Assembly: GCA_963575745.1 (NCBI GenBank)
Contig: CAUYUJ010012669.1
Coordinates: 709,790 to 773,789 of the forward strand
From: Prorocentrum cordatum
Taxonomy: Eukaryota; Sar; Dinophyceae; Prorocentrales; Prorocentraceae
Direction: 5' to 3'
DNA length: 64,000 bases
The position numbers and the translations under genes are program-made. Shown piece after piece: positions 1 to 10,300 of the stretch (within the stretch, counting starts at the first letter, position 1; each line of letters opens with the position of its first letter). Below the pieces are notes generated by a model that did not search any database, was not told where the DNA came from, and saw only the letters and a list, made by a program, of their open reading frames with translations.

Positions 1-235
1 CGGGCGGGAAACCGCGCGCCACCCGCCCCCGAGCGGGACACCGGCGGGACACCGAAGGGCACCGGTTGCCGGAACGGAGACTTTTGGTCCGGCCGCGCCT
101 CAGCTACATGAGACTTATGTCTCGCCCGCCCGCGCAGCTTCGCCTCGCGCGCACGGCACGCGCGAACGCGAAACCGAAACCGATTTCCCGGTAGGGGGCT
201 CTCCGATCCACATCGATCTCACCCCCTCACCTCCG
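1..235 (+). repeat. Composite repeat F, unit copy 1 (GGGACACC minisatellite plus about 190-bp unit)
   Basis: The first about 60 bases are short repeats of the type CGGGACACCGG. A unique-looking stretch follows, containing CACCGGTTGCCGGAACGGAG, an arginine-rich-looking GC segment and a CTCACCCCCTCACCTCCGAT end. The same order recurs almost unchanged at 1600-1850 and, reverse-complemented, at 1958-2125 and 23060-23370. No coding function is suggested. Confidence 0.8.
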
Positions 236-460
236 ATCTATATAATATATATAACTATATAACTATTTATATATATATATATATATATATGTACACACTC
301 ATTTATATATACATACATACATACATACCTAATATCTATATATTTAAACGTGCGTGAGAAACGTGGGCGTGAGTATATATATATATATATATACATATAC
401 ATACCTATTCGACCACCTATATATATATATATATATATATATACCTATTCGACCACCGTT
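236..460. repeat. TA-rich microsatellite block
   Basis: There are runs of (TA)n around 240-290, 371-392 and 418-442, separated by short pieces such as ACATACATACAT and CCTATTCGACCACC. The latter is the hairpin end of composite repeat F and appears twice (about 404 and 445). Confidence 0.9.
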
Positions 461-716
461 CGGATGACAAGGAGGTTCGGGGGGGGGAGGAACCAACGTC
501 TCACTCGATCGGTATCACTATCGATCTCACCTCGCTCGATCGATATCACTCGATCGATCTCGCAATCGCTCTCATTCGATCTGTTTCATTCGACCGATTT
601 CACAATGGATCTGACTATCGATCTCACTATCGATCCCACTGTCGATTTCACAATCGATTCCGCAGTCGGTTTAACTATCGATCTCACGATCGAAATCACA
701 ACCGATATCACAACCA
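461..716. repeat. GATCGAT-type degenerate satellite (left arm of inverted repeat)
   Basis: Begins with GACAAGGAGGTTCGG, a G-run and AACCAACGTCTCACTCGATC, then many variants of CGATCTCACTATCGAT. The reverse complement of the whole arrangement is at 3116-3385, so this is one arm of a large inverted repeat. Confidence 0.8.
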
Positions 717-1268
717 ATGTCATCATCATCAACAACAGCATCATCAGCATCATCGGGACACCATCATCATCATCACTTCATCGCCATCATCATCAACATC
801 ATCATCATCACCATCATCATCATATGGACACCATCATCATCACCATCATCATGAACATCATCATCATCACCGGAACACCATCATCATATCATCATCATGG
901 CCATGAACCACATCATCAACATCATCATCATCGGGATACCATCATCATAATTATTAACAACATCACCATCATCAACTTCATCATCGGAACACCATCGTCA
1001 TCGTCACCATCATCATCCTCATCACCAGCATCATCATCATCGGGACACCATCATCATCAACATCAACATAAACATCAGCATCATCATCACCATCATTGGG
1101 CCTCTTTCATCAAAATCATCACCATCATCACTTCATCATCATCCTCATCATCATCATCCGGACACCATCCTCGCCATCATCATCATCATCATCATCATCA
1201 TTACCATCATCATCATCATCTGGACACCATCATCATCACCGTCATCATCAACAGCATCATCAGCAACG

Positions 1269-1301
<33 letters not shown>

Positions 1302-1598
1302 GTGGGGCACCATCATCGTCATCCTCATCATCATCATCATCAAATCATCGGGTCACCATCAACATCATCATGATCATCATCATTTTCATCGGGGCGCCAT
1401 CATCTTTTTCAGCATCATCATCATCAACATCATCATCATCGGGGCACCATCATCATCACCACCATCACCATCATCATCATCAACTTCGTCAACATTATTA
1501 TCATCATCGGGATACCATCATCATCACCACCATCACCATCATCAGCATCATCGTCAACATCATCAACAGCATCATCATCGTCATCATCTTCATCGGGA
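717..1598. repeat. CAT trinucleotide microsatellite with GGGACACC interruptions
   Basis: About 880 bases of (ATC/CAT)n, punctuated roughly every 40-70 bases by GGGACACC or GGCACACC-like octamers, the same octamer as in the flanking minisatellite. It produces poly-His, poly-Ser and poly-Ile open frames (for example 350-1894), which I treat as translation artefacts. Confidence 0.95.
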
Positions 1599-1849
1599 CA
1601 CCGACGGGACACCGGTGGGACACCGCGCGCCACCCGCCCCCGAGCGGGACACTGGCGGGACACCGCGGGGCACCGGTTGCCGGAACGGAGATTTTTGGTC
1701 CGTCCGCGCTTCAGCTACAGAGGACTTATTTCTCGCCCGCCCACGCAGCTTCGCCTCGCCCGCACGCACGGCACGCACGAACACGAAACCGAAACCAAGT
1801 TCCGGGTAGGGGGGCTCTCCGTTCAATTTCGATCTCACCCCCTCACCTC

Positions 1850-1850
<1 letters not shown>
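1599..1850 (+). repeat. Composite repeat F, unit copy 2
   Basis: Direct repeat of 1-235: GGGACACCGG repeats, then CACCGGTTGCCGGAACGGAG, the GC-rich stretch, and CTCACCCCCTCACCTCCGAT just before a (TA)n run. It lies immediately left of the symmetry centre of the inverted repeat. Confidence 0.85.
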
Positions 1851-1893
<43 letters not shown>

Positions 1894-1957
1894 AGAGAGA
1901 GAGAGAGAGAGAGACAGAGAAAGCGAGAGAGAGAGAGAGGGAGAGAGAGAGAGAGAA
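1851..1957. repeat. (TA)n then (GA)n, centre of the inverted repeat
   Basis: (TA) of about 40 bases followed by (GA) of about 65 bases. Composite repeat F lies in opposite orientations on either side, so this is the loop or symmetry centre of a 3-kb inverted arrangement. Confidence 0.9.
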
Positions 1958-2125
1958 AAGTCTCCTGTGGCTGGGGCGCGGCCGGACCAAATGACTCCCT
2001 TCCGGCAATCGGTGCCGCACGGTGTCCCGCCAGTGTCCCGCTGTGGCTGAGGCTCAGCCGGACCAAATGACTCCCTTCCGGCGTCTGGTGCCGCGCGGTG
2101 TCCCGCCAGTGTCCCGCCAGTGTCC
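1958..2125 (-). repeat. Composite repeat F, inverted unit (two tandem sub-units)
   Basis: Two tandem copies of a unit containing GGACCAAATGACTCCCTTCC, followed by TGTCCCGCCAGTGTCCCG repeats. This is the reverse-complement form of the CGGGACACCGG / GGTTGCCGGAACGGAG unit at 1-120 and 1600-1720. Confidence 0.8.
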
Positions 2126-2136
2126 CGTCGGTGTCC

Positions 2137-2180
<44 letters not shown>

Positions 2181-2223
2181 TTGGTGATGATGATGATGTT
2201 GATGGTGATGATGATGGTGTCCC

Positions 2224-2285
<62 letters not shown>

Positions 2286-2404
2286 CGATGATCATAATGA
2301 TATTGACGATGCTGATGATGGTGATGGTGATGATGATGGTGTCCCGATGATGATGATGATGATGATGATGCTGGTGATGCTGGTGATGATTACGATGGTG
2401 TCCC

Positions 2405-2453
<49 letters not shown>

Positions 2454-2519
2454 AGTATGATCCTGATGGTGTTGATGAGGATGATGATGATGCGATGATG
2501 ATGGTGATGATGGTGTCCC

Positions 2520-2583
<64 letters not shown>

Positions 2584-2711
2584 CGGTTGATAACGCTGAT
2601 GGTGATGATGATGGTGTCCCGATGATGATGATGTTGATGATGATGTTGCTGATGATGCTGATGGTGTCCCGATGATGATGACGTTGATGATGTTGTTCAT
2701 GATAATGATGA

Positions 2712-2748
<37 letters not shown>

Positions 2749-2994
2749 ATGATGATGATGATGATAATGATGATGATGATGATGACGATAAGAGGATGAT
2801 GATGGTGGTGTTCCGATGATGCTGATGATGATGATGGTGATGATGATGATGATGATGATGGTGTCCCGGTGATGATGATGTTGAGGATGATGATGGTGAC
2901 GATGATGGTGCCCCGATGATGATGATGGCGATGATGATGTTGATGGTGTTGATGATGATGGTGATGAGGTGATGATGATGGTGAGGGTGTCCCT

Positions 2995-3038
<44 letters not shown>

Positions 3039-3039
3039 A

Positions 3040-3072
<33 letters not shown>

Positions 3073-3115
3073 TTGATGACGATGATGACGATGATGTTGA
3101 TGGCGATGATGATGA
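2126..3115. repeat. ATG trinucleotide microsatellite with GGTGTCCCG interruptions
   Basis: About 1 kb of (GAT)n interrupted near 2216, 2338, 2397, 2513, 2615, 2664 and 2860 by GGTGTCCCG. It is the mirror image of 717-1598, where the interruptions read GGGACACC. No gene is expected. Confidence 0.95.
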
Positions 3116-3350
3116 CGTTGATTGTGAAATCGATGGTGATACCGATAGTGAGATCGATAATGAGACCGAATGTGAGATCGATTGTGAGATCGATTGTGAG
3201 ATCGATAGTGAGATCGGTTGTGAGATCGATAGTCAGATCGATTGTGAGATCGATCGAGTGATATCGGTTGTGAGATCGATCGAGTGAGATCGATCGAGCG
3301 AGACCGGTAGTGATATCGATAGTGAGATCGATAGTGAGACCGATCGAGTG
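3116..3350. repeat. TGAGATCGAT degenerate satellite (right arm)
   Basis: About 20 variants of TGTGAGATCGAT, a roughly 10-14-bp period. It is the reverse complement of the CGATCTCAC-type satellite at 500-716. Confidence 0.85.
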
Positions 3351-3457
3351 AGACGTTGGTTCCTCCCCCCCCGAACCTCCTTATCACCCACCCGAAGGGT
3401 GGTCGTATAGGTGTGTATATATATACATAAATAAATATATATATATATATATATATC
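3351..3457 (-). repeat. Hairpin end of composite repeat F, then (TA)n
   Basis: GACGTTGGTTCCTCC, a C-run and AACCTCCTTATC are followed by a short hairpin (CACCC..GGGTGG) and TCGTATAGG, then a TA-rich run to about 3457. The 23.7-kb relative has CGCCCGCAGGGCGG in the stem, so the pairing is kept although the bases differ. Confidence 0.75.
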
Positions 3458-3579
3458 CCGCGGGGCTCAAGAGGCCCTCCGCGAGGGCTGCAGCGAGCTG
3501 ACTGTAAGACTACACTGTGTCCTCACACTTTGGGCAGTGCCACCACTTGGTGCGTTCCGAACTCAGCGGGTGCTGAGCG

Positions 3580-4788
3580 ATGACTCAATGGTCTTCCTGG
3601 TCGTCCCGTGCTCAGCGCAGCCGCCGTCCACCTCCGAGTGGCGTCGCGACCCGTCGGGGAACTGGCACTGGAATTGGCCAGTCTCCAGCAGCGGGGCGCT
3701 CGACGGCAGCCAAGCAGTGGACGTGCCGTGGGTGCTCAGCCGTGTGCGCCACCAAGAACGCGGGCGCCTCCTGCGGGGTGCGCCGCACGTGGGCGGAGGC
3801 GGCTCGCTCAGCCGTCCCGCCCGGCCCAGTGGCTGCTCCGCCGCCGGCTCCGGCCCCGCCGACCGTGGCTGGGCAGCAGAGCTCGACTCGTGCGCGGCTG
3901 CAGGCCATCACGGGCAGCCTCTCGAAGCTCCACGTGCCTCTCGAAGCCGCTCTGGAGCGGCCAGCCCGCCGCCGCCGCCGCCGCCGCCTGCCCAGGCTGC
4001 GGCGCCCGCGGCTGGCGACGCCTCGCAGCCCACTAAGGCGCAGGCCCCGGCTCGTGTGAAGTACCTCGAGGCCGCGCTGGCGGCCCTTCCGGCGGACGAT
4101 CCCCTGTTCGCCGGGGAAAAGGTGGCTCTGGGGCAGCGCCTTGCGGAGGCCAAGCGCGCCGTACATGGCGTAGCCCATCGGCGCCCGCATCGACAGCGCG
4201 CGTGCGGCCTTCGAGCGCTCTCGCAGCCGCCAGGCCGAGGCTGCCCAAGCCGTGGGGGCAGCCCAGAAACTCCACCAGCTGGCTGCCGACGAGGTGGCTG
4301 CGCTCGAGGCGGAGCTGCAAGAGCTGCGACCGGCGGAGCGGGAGGCTACCGACGTGAGCTCGGCAGAGATGGAACATGCTCCGCCTGCGACGCCTTTCGA
4401 CTGGGCGCACGCAGCCCTGAACACGATGATCGCGAACCTCGCAGCAGATTCGTGCGTGCACCCTGGCCACGTCGAGGCGGCCCACGCCCACGTGAAGCAG
4501 CCCTTCGACGGTTTCCGCCTGACGATCCAGCAGGCCGAGGCCACGCGGGCTGCTGCAGCCGGAACCGCGACCCAGCCTGCCGAGAGGCTTTACGTTGTGA
4601 AGTCTCCACCTGTTGCCCCGATGCCTGCGCAGGCCGGCGCTTTGGTGCGCCACCAGGGCAAACAGGCCCGGAAGGAGTTCATCACCGACTGGTTCACGAG
4701 GAAGAAGGTCATCCGCACCTTTAGGAAGGATGGCAAGTCTGCGAGTGCGGGGTTTACAGCAGCCCCGGCTCCAACCTCCACACCGTGA
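3580..4788 (+). pseudogene. LINE-1 ORF1 (RNA-binding/gag-like), frameshifted
   Basis: The reading starts in the frame of 3580. It has a RanBP2-like zinc-finger start WTCRGC..C (about 3718-3780) whose last cysteine appears lost. The coherent reading then moves to another frame over about 4030-4165 (KYLEAALAALPADDPLFAGE) because the first frame has stops at 4057 and near 4171. It returns to the first frame for 4175-4788 (RIDSARAAFERSR..EVAALEAELQELRPAERE). The helical, charged body fits a LINE ORF1 that coats template RNA. The ORF1 stop overlaps the start region of ORF2 by a few bases (GTGA at 4785). The assignment rests on position and composition; the finger is degenerate. Confidence 0.6.
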
Positions 4789-5978
4789 CTACTGACACGT
4801 TGCCCTCGGCTGGCTCGAGCGGCTGCCCCACCTCATCGAGATGGGCGACTTCCGCTTTGCGCCTGGCCACGGGCAACGTGTGTACGCTGCGCCCGCACGA
4901 GGAGGCGGCCGCCGGCGTGCAGGTGAGCTGCCAACTGATGCTTGGCAAGGTCCAGATCTTCGAGCAGAGCTTCTTCGCAGATGACCTCGACATAGTGTTC
5001 ATTCAAGAGGGTCGTGCACGCGCCGCCGAGGTGCGCCGCGGCCTGCACTACACCATGTATGTTGGCGCTTCCGACGAGGCCGGAGGCTTCGGATGCCAGG
5101 TTTGGATTCGCGACTCTGCCAAGTTTCGCGTCTCCTCCTATGCTGCGGTCTCTCCCAGGCTGTTCTGGGCGGCGGGCCGCACTCCAGAGGGCATTCCTCT
5201 TATCTTGGTGAGCGCGCGTGCGCCTCGAGAAGGAGCTGACCCTTGCGAGCGCGAGATGTTCTGGGACACCCTAGTCAAGCACGTCTTGGCGTTGAAGTCC
5301 CGGACCCCGTCCGCGAAGATATTCCTCGGCATTGACGCCAACGGTCGTGTTGGTGCACACTCGTTTGGGGTCACTGGCTCCCGTGAGGCCGATGCCTTCA
5401 CCGCCAACGGCGCGGCCTTCGCAGCAGCGCTCCATGCGTTGCGCGTGGCAGCCTTCAACACCTTCGAATTCGATGTGGGGTGCACATGGAGATCCGGCAA
5501 AGGGCCTACCTCCCGCACCGACTATATTTGCGGCCCCCTGGACGACGTCAGCCGCGTGGCGTCTGCGTACGTGCCCTCGAACGTCCAGCTCTCCCTCACA
5601 TCCCGGGAGGATCGCAAAATGGTCATGGCCGTCACCAGCGTCGCCTCTTGCGTTGAACGTTGTCGCACGGCCACGCCCGCTTTCCGCGTCAACAAGTGGC
5701 TCCTGAACAGCCCCGAACACGTGCGTCGCTTCCGGCATGCCCTCGAGTCCTTGCAGGTTTCCGACCGCGTCCCCATCGACGACAGGGTGACCGCCTTCAA
5801 CCAGCAGGTGCGTGATGCCGCGATGCGCGGGTTTGGGCCTCCTGCCGACCGGCCTCGGCAGCCGTGGATCACGCCCGACACGCGGCGCGTGCGCCGCGTG
5901 CTTGCGCCCTGCCGCAGGGTTGTCCACGCGGCGCGAGCGGCCGCCCGCACGGTGCACCTTCACATGGTATTCCTGTGA
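4785..5978 (+). pseudogene. LINE-1 ORF2, endonuclease/exonuclease/phosphatase (APE-type) domain
   Basis: An EEP-fold endonuclease nicks target DNA to prime reverse transcription. Motifs in order are ATGNVCTL (residues 28-35), DIVFIQEGR with the metal-binding Glu (69-77), GIDANGRVG (182-190), TSRTDYI (242-248) and REDRKM (about 274-279). In active enzymes the last motif reads (S/E)DH; here the histidine position is Arg (codon CGC), which should abolish nicking. The frame ends in TGA at 5976-5978 but continues in the same frame to 6822, so the stop looks like a single-base lesion in one ORF2. Start choice is uncertain (GTG overlapping the ORF1 stop). Confidence 0.85.
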
Positions 5979-6824
5979 TGGGCTGCCCTCCGCCCTGCGC
6001 CCTTCCGGCCGCTCGCAGATGCTCAGCCGCGTCTCGGTTGGCACGCCCAGCGCGTATTGCCACAGCTCAGCCGGCTGCGATGGCAGTGGCGACGCCTCCA
6101 GGCTATGGCATGGCGCCTATGCCAGCAGCTCGCCTGCCTGTTGCGCCGTTTCGCCCATGTCGATCGCCAGCTGCATCTGGAGAGCCAGGCCGCCGAGGCG
6201 CAGGGTGCCGCGGCCCGAGGTGATTGGCGCGCTTCGTTTGGCATCGCGCGCGCGCTGGGCGGGCGCCTGGCCGGGGCTGCGGCGCACCCCGTGCTGCTCA
6301 AGAGCGGGTCCCTCTTCTCCAACGAGGCCGAGAGGCAGGCGAGGTGGCAGGAGCACTTCCGTGACGTTTTCAACGGCACATTCACCTCCACGGCCCGGCT
6401 GCAGGCGCTGCCCCTTGCCGCGCCCCTGGAGGCGCCAAGAATCCACGCGTCGGCAGATGCCGTCGGCGCGGCGGTCCGGCGCTTGGGCCGCAACAAAGGT
6501 GTCGGGCGAGATGGCTTGCATGCGGAGTTTCTCGCTGCAGGTGGGCCTCCCCTCCACGAGCTGCTGGTTGTCCTTTGCCTAGATGTCGTGGACCACGATC
6601 GCTGGCCCTCGCAGCGGACTGGCGGTCGCATGCAAAACGTCCACAAGCGCAAGGGCCCGCTCGAAGACTGCGACGAGTCCAGAGGCATCGTGCTTGAGGA
6701 CCACGCCGCGAAGGCCTTCAAGCAGATGCTGGGCGACTTGCTGAACGAGCCCTGCCGCCAGAACATGCCAGAAGCGCAGCGCGGAGCCGTCGCGGGCAAG
6801 GGTGCCGACTACGCCGCCCACTGA
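5979..6824 (+). pseudogene. LINE-1 ORF2, linker and N-terminal reverse transcriptase
   Basis: This continues the frame of the endonuclease after the TGA at 5976. A basic, Ala/Arg-rich linker leads into LFSNEAERQARWQEHFRDVF (about 6312-6372), the usual segment before the RT. It is followed by VGRDGLHAEFL (about 6500-6534), an RT motif where a Pro/Asp-Gly pair is typical, and finally AQRGAVAGKGADYAAH, the counterpart of the Q(F/G)G..G.GT/S..A box. It ends at 6822 at a TGA TAG pair, and the RT continues in another frame. Confidence 0.75.
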
Positions 6825-6826
6825 TA

Positions 6827-7744
6827 GTGCACTGCTTTATGGCGCATTGCGCGGCGCGCCACCTCTCATGCTTCGTGCGGCTCGTCGATCTGGTGAAGGC
6901 GCTCGACCGGGCCATTCGCGAGATCGCATTGGGGTGGCCGGCTGGCCTCGACGATCCCGAGAGTTATCGGCAGTCCCTTGGCTTGAATAGGGAGCAGGCC
7001 GGGTGGGTCGCGACGTGGGTGTCCAGGCACGGATGTTTGTTCATTGAGTGGGGCGTTTGTCCCAAAGTCATTAGGCTCCTTCCTCAAGAACATGCACGCG
7101 GCGTCATGGTTCTCCTATGGGGATGTGGACGTCGCCGTGCCCACGTTGATTTGCGGCCGCCAAGGCTGCCAGTTCGGGTCCATGATCTTCAGTGGCACCT
7201 TCTCGCTGGCCATGGTACTTATCCGGGACGCCCTTCTGGAGCACGGCGTCGCGCTGCGCCTTCGCCCTGCGGGCGCCGCCCTATCTGGGCCGACCGCGAC
7301 GAGGCCGAGTCCGGCGCGGGCGTCGAGCCCGACGGCGTTCCGGTGGTCGACGCCGCTTTCGTCGACGACGAGCGTTTCTTCCTGCTCGGCCGCAGCGCCG
7401 CGGATCTCGACGAGGCCATCGAGACCGGAATCCAAACCATGTGCGAGATGCATGACCGCCGCAACCTCACCATCAGTTGGAAGGCCGGCAAGTCTGAGTG
7501 CTTCTTGGTGTGCCGGGGCCCTTCCGCCACGAAGTGCCTCCAGCGTCGGCGCGCGCTCGCCAATGGCGGCCTGGCTGTCGCATTCCGCGCCGTGGATGCG
7601 ACGCTGCGCGTGGCCACGCAGCACCGCCACCTTGGAGGCGCCATCAGCGCGGACGGGAGCCTTGGAGCAGCCGCCCAGCATCTCCGCGCCACTCACCTTA
7701 AGCGCACGGGCCGATCGCGCGCAAGGTGTTCGGATCCTGCGTGA
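6827..7744 (+). pseudogene. LINE-1 ORF2, reverse transcriptase catalytic (palm) region
   Basis: This is the RNA-dependent DNA polymerase core. Motif A is VDLVKALD (6884-6907) and motif B is GRQGCQFG (7155-7178). Motif C, FVDD (7358-7369), is intact and equivalent to YADD, and is followed by KAGKSECFL (about 7483-7509). The coherent reading changes frame twice: from the 6827 frame to the frame of 7044 for about 7070-7280 (NMHAASWFSYGDVDVAVPTL..), and back for FVDD. The catalytic Asp pair survives, so decay is by indels rather than active-site loss in the RT. It ends at 7742 with a further frameshift. Confidence 0.85.
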
Positions 7745-8713
7745 TCGAGCGCGATGTGAAGTTCCGATTCACGCAGTCGCTTATCCTGATCAGGTTGCTG
7801 TGCAACGCCCACGCGGTCGTGCCCGCGCGCCGTTTTCCGATCGCCCTGAACGGCGTCTACATGAGCGCTGCGCCGCGTGGATGGCTCGCCGCGGAATGGG
7901 CCAACAGACCCAGACCATGCAGTCCGCTTCCGTCTCAAGCAACCCAGCGTCGATTGCTTGGTGATGCGCGGGCGCCTGCGCTATTTCGGCAGACTGGTGC
8001 GCTCGGCCCCCGCTGCTTTGACCGCCTTGCTGGCTGCTCGCCACAAGGGTGCCCCCCTTCCGTGGGTCGCCCTGCTGCTCGGCGACATGCGCAAGCTCCG
8101 GGAGTTGGTCGCTCTGCGTGCCCCGCTGGGCGACCCGGCGGCGGCGTCGAGTGAGTGGCGCGCTTTCGAATTGGAGTCTCCCGCCAGATGGGGCTCTGCC
8201 ATCAACACGCTGTGCTCTGTAGATTCGCGCTGCGACCTCTCTGCCCCCAGCGCGACCGGAGGTGGCGACGCTCGGCCGTTTCCGCGCCCTCGATGCGAGC
8301 GCAGTCTTTCATCTGCGCGTGCTCGGGACCAGCGCGTTCGCATCAAGCGCGGATGCGGTGCTTACAGCGCTGTTTCGCCCCTGCGGATGCCGCGCGCATG
8401 GCGCGCGGCACTCGTCTTGGAAGCCGGCTGCGCCTGCCCAGCCACCTCTGCGATTCGGGAACGCAGGCAATGTTGGGACCGCATTCGTTTCAACCTGGCT
8501 CTCTTCCCCCCCCCCTGGCCTGCGAGGTGGAGGCCTTGGATAGCGCTGACAAGGAGCAGCGTCGAACTGCACAACGCCTCGGCCACTCTCACGCCCTGGC
8601 TTGCGGCCCGGCCCACCGCGCAAACGGCTCGGCGGTTGGACTCGCGCGCGCGCGTGGCCGCCCACTTGCAGCGCAGTATGTTTGAGACGCTTCGCGCACG
8701 CCTCGATGAGTAA
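7700..8713 (+). pseudogene. LINE-1 ORF2, C-terminal region
   Basis: Two overlapping frames make up the C-terminus. The segment 7715-7865 reads VFGSCVIERDVKFRFTQSL..RLLCNAHAVVP. From 7877 another frame reads RFRLKQPSVDCLVMRGRLRYFGRLVRS..LLAARHKG and goes on to 8713. The first matches the part of dinoflagellate LINE ORF2 just after the RT (thumb/connector), the second the region further on. A Cys/His-rich tail of this element type is at best vestigial here (about 8370-8430). The stop at 8711-8713 is directly followed by a TATATG microsatellite, probably the 3' tail of the element. Confidence 0.7.
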
Positions 8714-8768
8714 TATATGTGTATATATATATGTATATGTATATATGTATGTGTATATATATATGTAT
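8713..8768. repeat. TATATG microsatellite, possible LINE-1 3' tail
   Basis: A TA/TG-rich run (TATATATGTATATG variants) directly after the last codon of LINE-1. Simple-sequence tails instead of poly(A) are known for some LINE clades. The second LINE in this window also ends in a microsatellite (CT). Confidence 0.7.
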
Positions 8769-9689
8769 GACGGCCGCAACCGCGCTGGACCAAAGCGCCC
8801 CGCGCGGGGGGGGGTCGCAACGCCCCCCGCGTCGCCCTCAGGAAATCGCGCAACGAGCGCGCGATGCGCGGCCGAGCGCTGCTGGCCCGCCCATGCCACC
8901 TGGAGCCGCTCAGGGCTGTCATGACCTTCGCGTTGGCGAGCAAGGGCAAAAAGGCAGTCGTTCCCTGCGACGGGTGGTGGCGCGCGCTAGCGTCGAGCAG
9001 GGTAGCCATTTTTGTCGCGGCGGTGGCGGAAGCATCCATATCTCTCGGCACGGTCAGTGCTTGGCTGCGCTTGGCTCTTCCTGTTCTTCTACGCCAAGTT
9101 CCGACCCGTGTCAGAGGTTGGGCCTGGAAGTGCCGGGGGCCGCGGGCCCGCCTAAACCCCCACTCCCTCCGGCCTGGGCGCGCCTTAATGCATGGATGGT
9201 CTTGCGTTTTCTTCAGTCGTCACCGCATATGCATTTGATGCGCAATTTTGGTCTGCATAACTGCGTCGTGGACTATTGGTGAAATCCATTGTCTTTGTAT
9301 CATGTCAGTCTGCACTGCTTGAGGTTTTTCAGTGATAACACGTTCTCCTGCAACCGGGAATATCCGAGTTCGGCTCGCCCTGTTCTCCTCGCTGTGCTTA
9401 CTTGTGCGGTATTTGATATGATATCCCATTGGGCGTTCATGCCACACTGTGCATGCAAGTAAGTTGATCAATTTTGTGCTGGCGTTGGTGGCCGAAGCGC
9501 TGCTCAGAGGTGCGGCCTGGCAACAGAGGTGGCCAGCGCTGCGAGCGATGCTTTGTCTCGCTCGCGGTGTCGCAAGGCGTCTGTTATTTGCGATAGATGT
9601 CATGCCTCGCTTGAAGCCTCCAGGGGGTTGAGCGTTGTACAAAAAAAAGATACATGTGCGTGTATGCGGTGCAATCTAGATGATACAAT
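8769..9689. other. Unassigned spacer
   Basis: About 920 bases with a G-run near 8806. I see no recognisable protein motif, repeat or RNA. The short open frames on both strands do not resemble anything I know. Confidence 0.5.
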
Positions 9690-9895
9690 CAAGGTGATGC
9701 AACGTAGGTAACGCAAGCCACGCGGCGCAGTCTATGCGTCGCAAAGCAACGCGAAGCAACGCAAAACAACGCAGCGCAACGCAATGCACAGCAACGCACA
9801 GCAAATCGATGCAAAACGATGCAAGGCAATGCGCGGAAATGCAACGCAATGCAACGCACAGCAAAGCAATGCAAGGCAATGCGGGGAGGCTGGAG
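9690..9895. repeat. GCAAN pentanucleotide array 1
   Basis: Degenerate period-5 repeat with words GCAAC, GCAAA, GCAAT, GCACA and GCAAG, giving peptides such as NAKQCNAKQ in all frames. It starts after a GTGCAATCTAGATGATAC piece, related to the dispersed GTGGTGCAATCTA motif. Confidence 0.9.
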
Positions 9896-9900
9896 AGATA

Positions 9901-9901
<1 letters not shown>

Positions 9902-9951
<50 letters not shown>
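9902..9951 (+). repeat. Poly(A) tract of about 50 bases
   Basis: An uninterrupted A-run at the right edge of GCAAN array 1. It could be the tail of a retroposed RNA, but no identifiable retroposed body precedes it, only the pentanucleotide array. Confidence 0.9.
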
Positions 9952-9953
<2 letters not shown>

Positions 9954-10300
9954 GTATGCAGGCCGGGCCCTGTTGCGTTGCATATATTGGGTTTCCGGCA
10001 GTAGTATGTTTTTCGTCGGGCCGTTTTTCGTCGGGTGGCGCCAAATTTGAAAAAGGGTGGAGCAAACTCTGAGAAACGATCCGCTCGCATTGCATTCCCA
10101 GGGCCATGAGTTGTGCAGATATCGTTGCGTTTTGGTTCTTCCCATCAGGTTTTGTTCGTTGTGGGGACATGGGATCCTTTGTGTCATTGGATTGCCGGCC
10201 CACAAGAGCGCGAGTTTCCCTACTCCTAACCGTTCTGTCCGCAGTGATTCCAGCCCTTGGTGCCTCCAGCCATTTCCAGCCTCCTTTCAAAGCAATGAGA
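9952..10300. other. Spacer between the two GCAAN arrays
   Basis: About 350 bases of ordinary composition with no motif I recognise. It contains a short duplication of CGTCGGGCCGTTTTTCGTCG type near 10014-10034. Confidence 0.5.

Larger units (their letters stand above)
3458..8712 (+). mobile_element. LINE-1: non-LTR retrotransposon, decayed
   Basis: A two-ORF LINE on the plus strand. ORF1 has a zinc-finger-like start and an alpha-helical, Ala/Glu-rich body. ORF2 has an APE/EEP endonuclease, a reverse transcriptase with motifs VDLVKALD, GRQGCQFG and FVDD, and a C-terminal region with a KQPSVDCLVMR stretch. At least five reading-frame breaks interrupt it, so this copy cannot move on its own. 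It is bounded on both sides by TA-rich microsatellite (to 3457 and from 8713). The exact ends and any target-site duplication are hidden in those repeats. The motif combination is one I associate with dinoflagellate LINEs. Confidence 0.85.

Noticed and set aside
350-1894. Long poly-His/poly-Ile/poly-Ser frame (514 codons)
   Set aside because: It is the translation of a CAT microsatellite and TA runs. The mirrored ATG array gives equivalent frames on the other strand.
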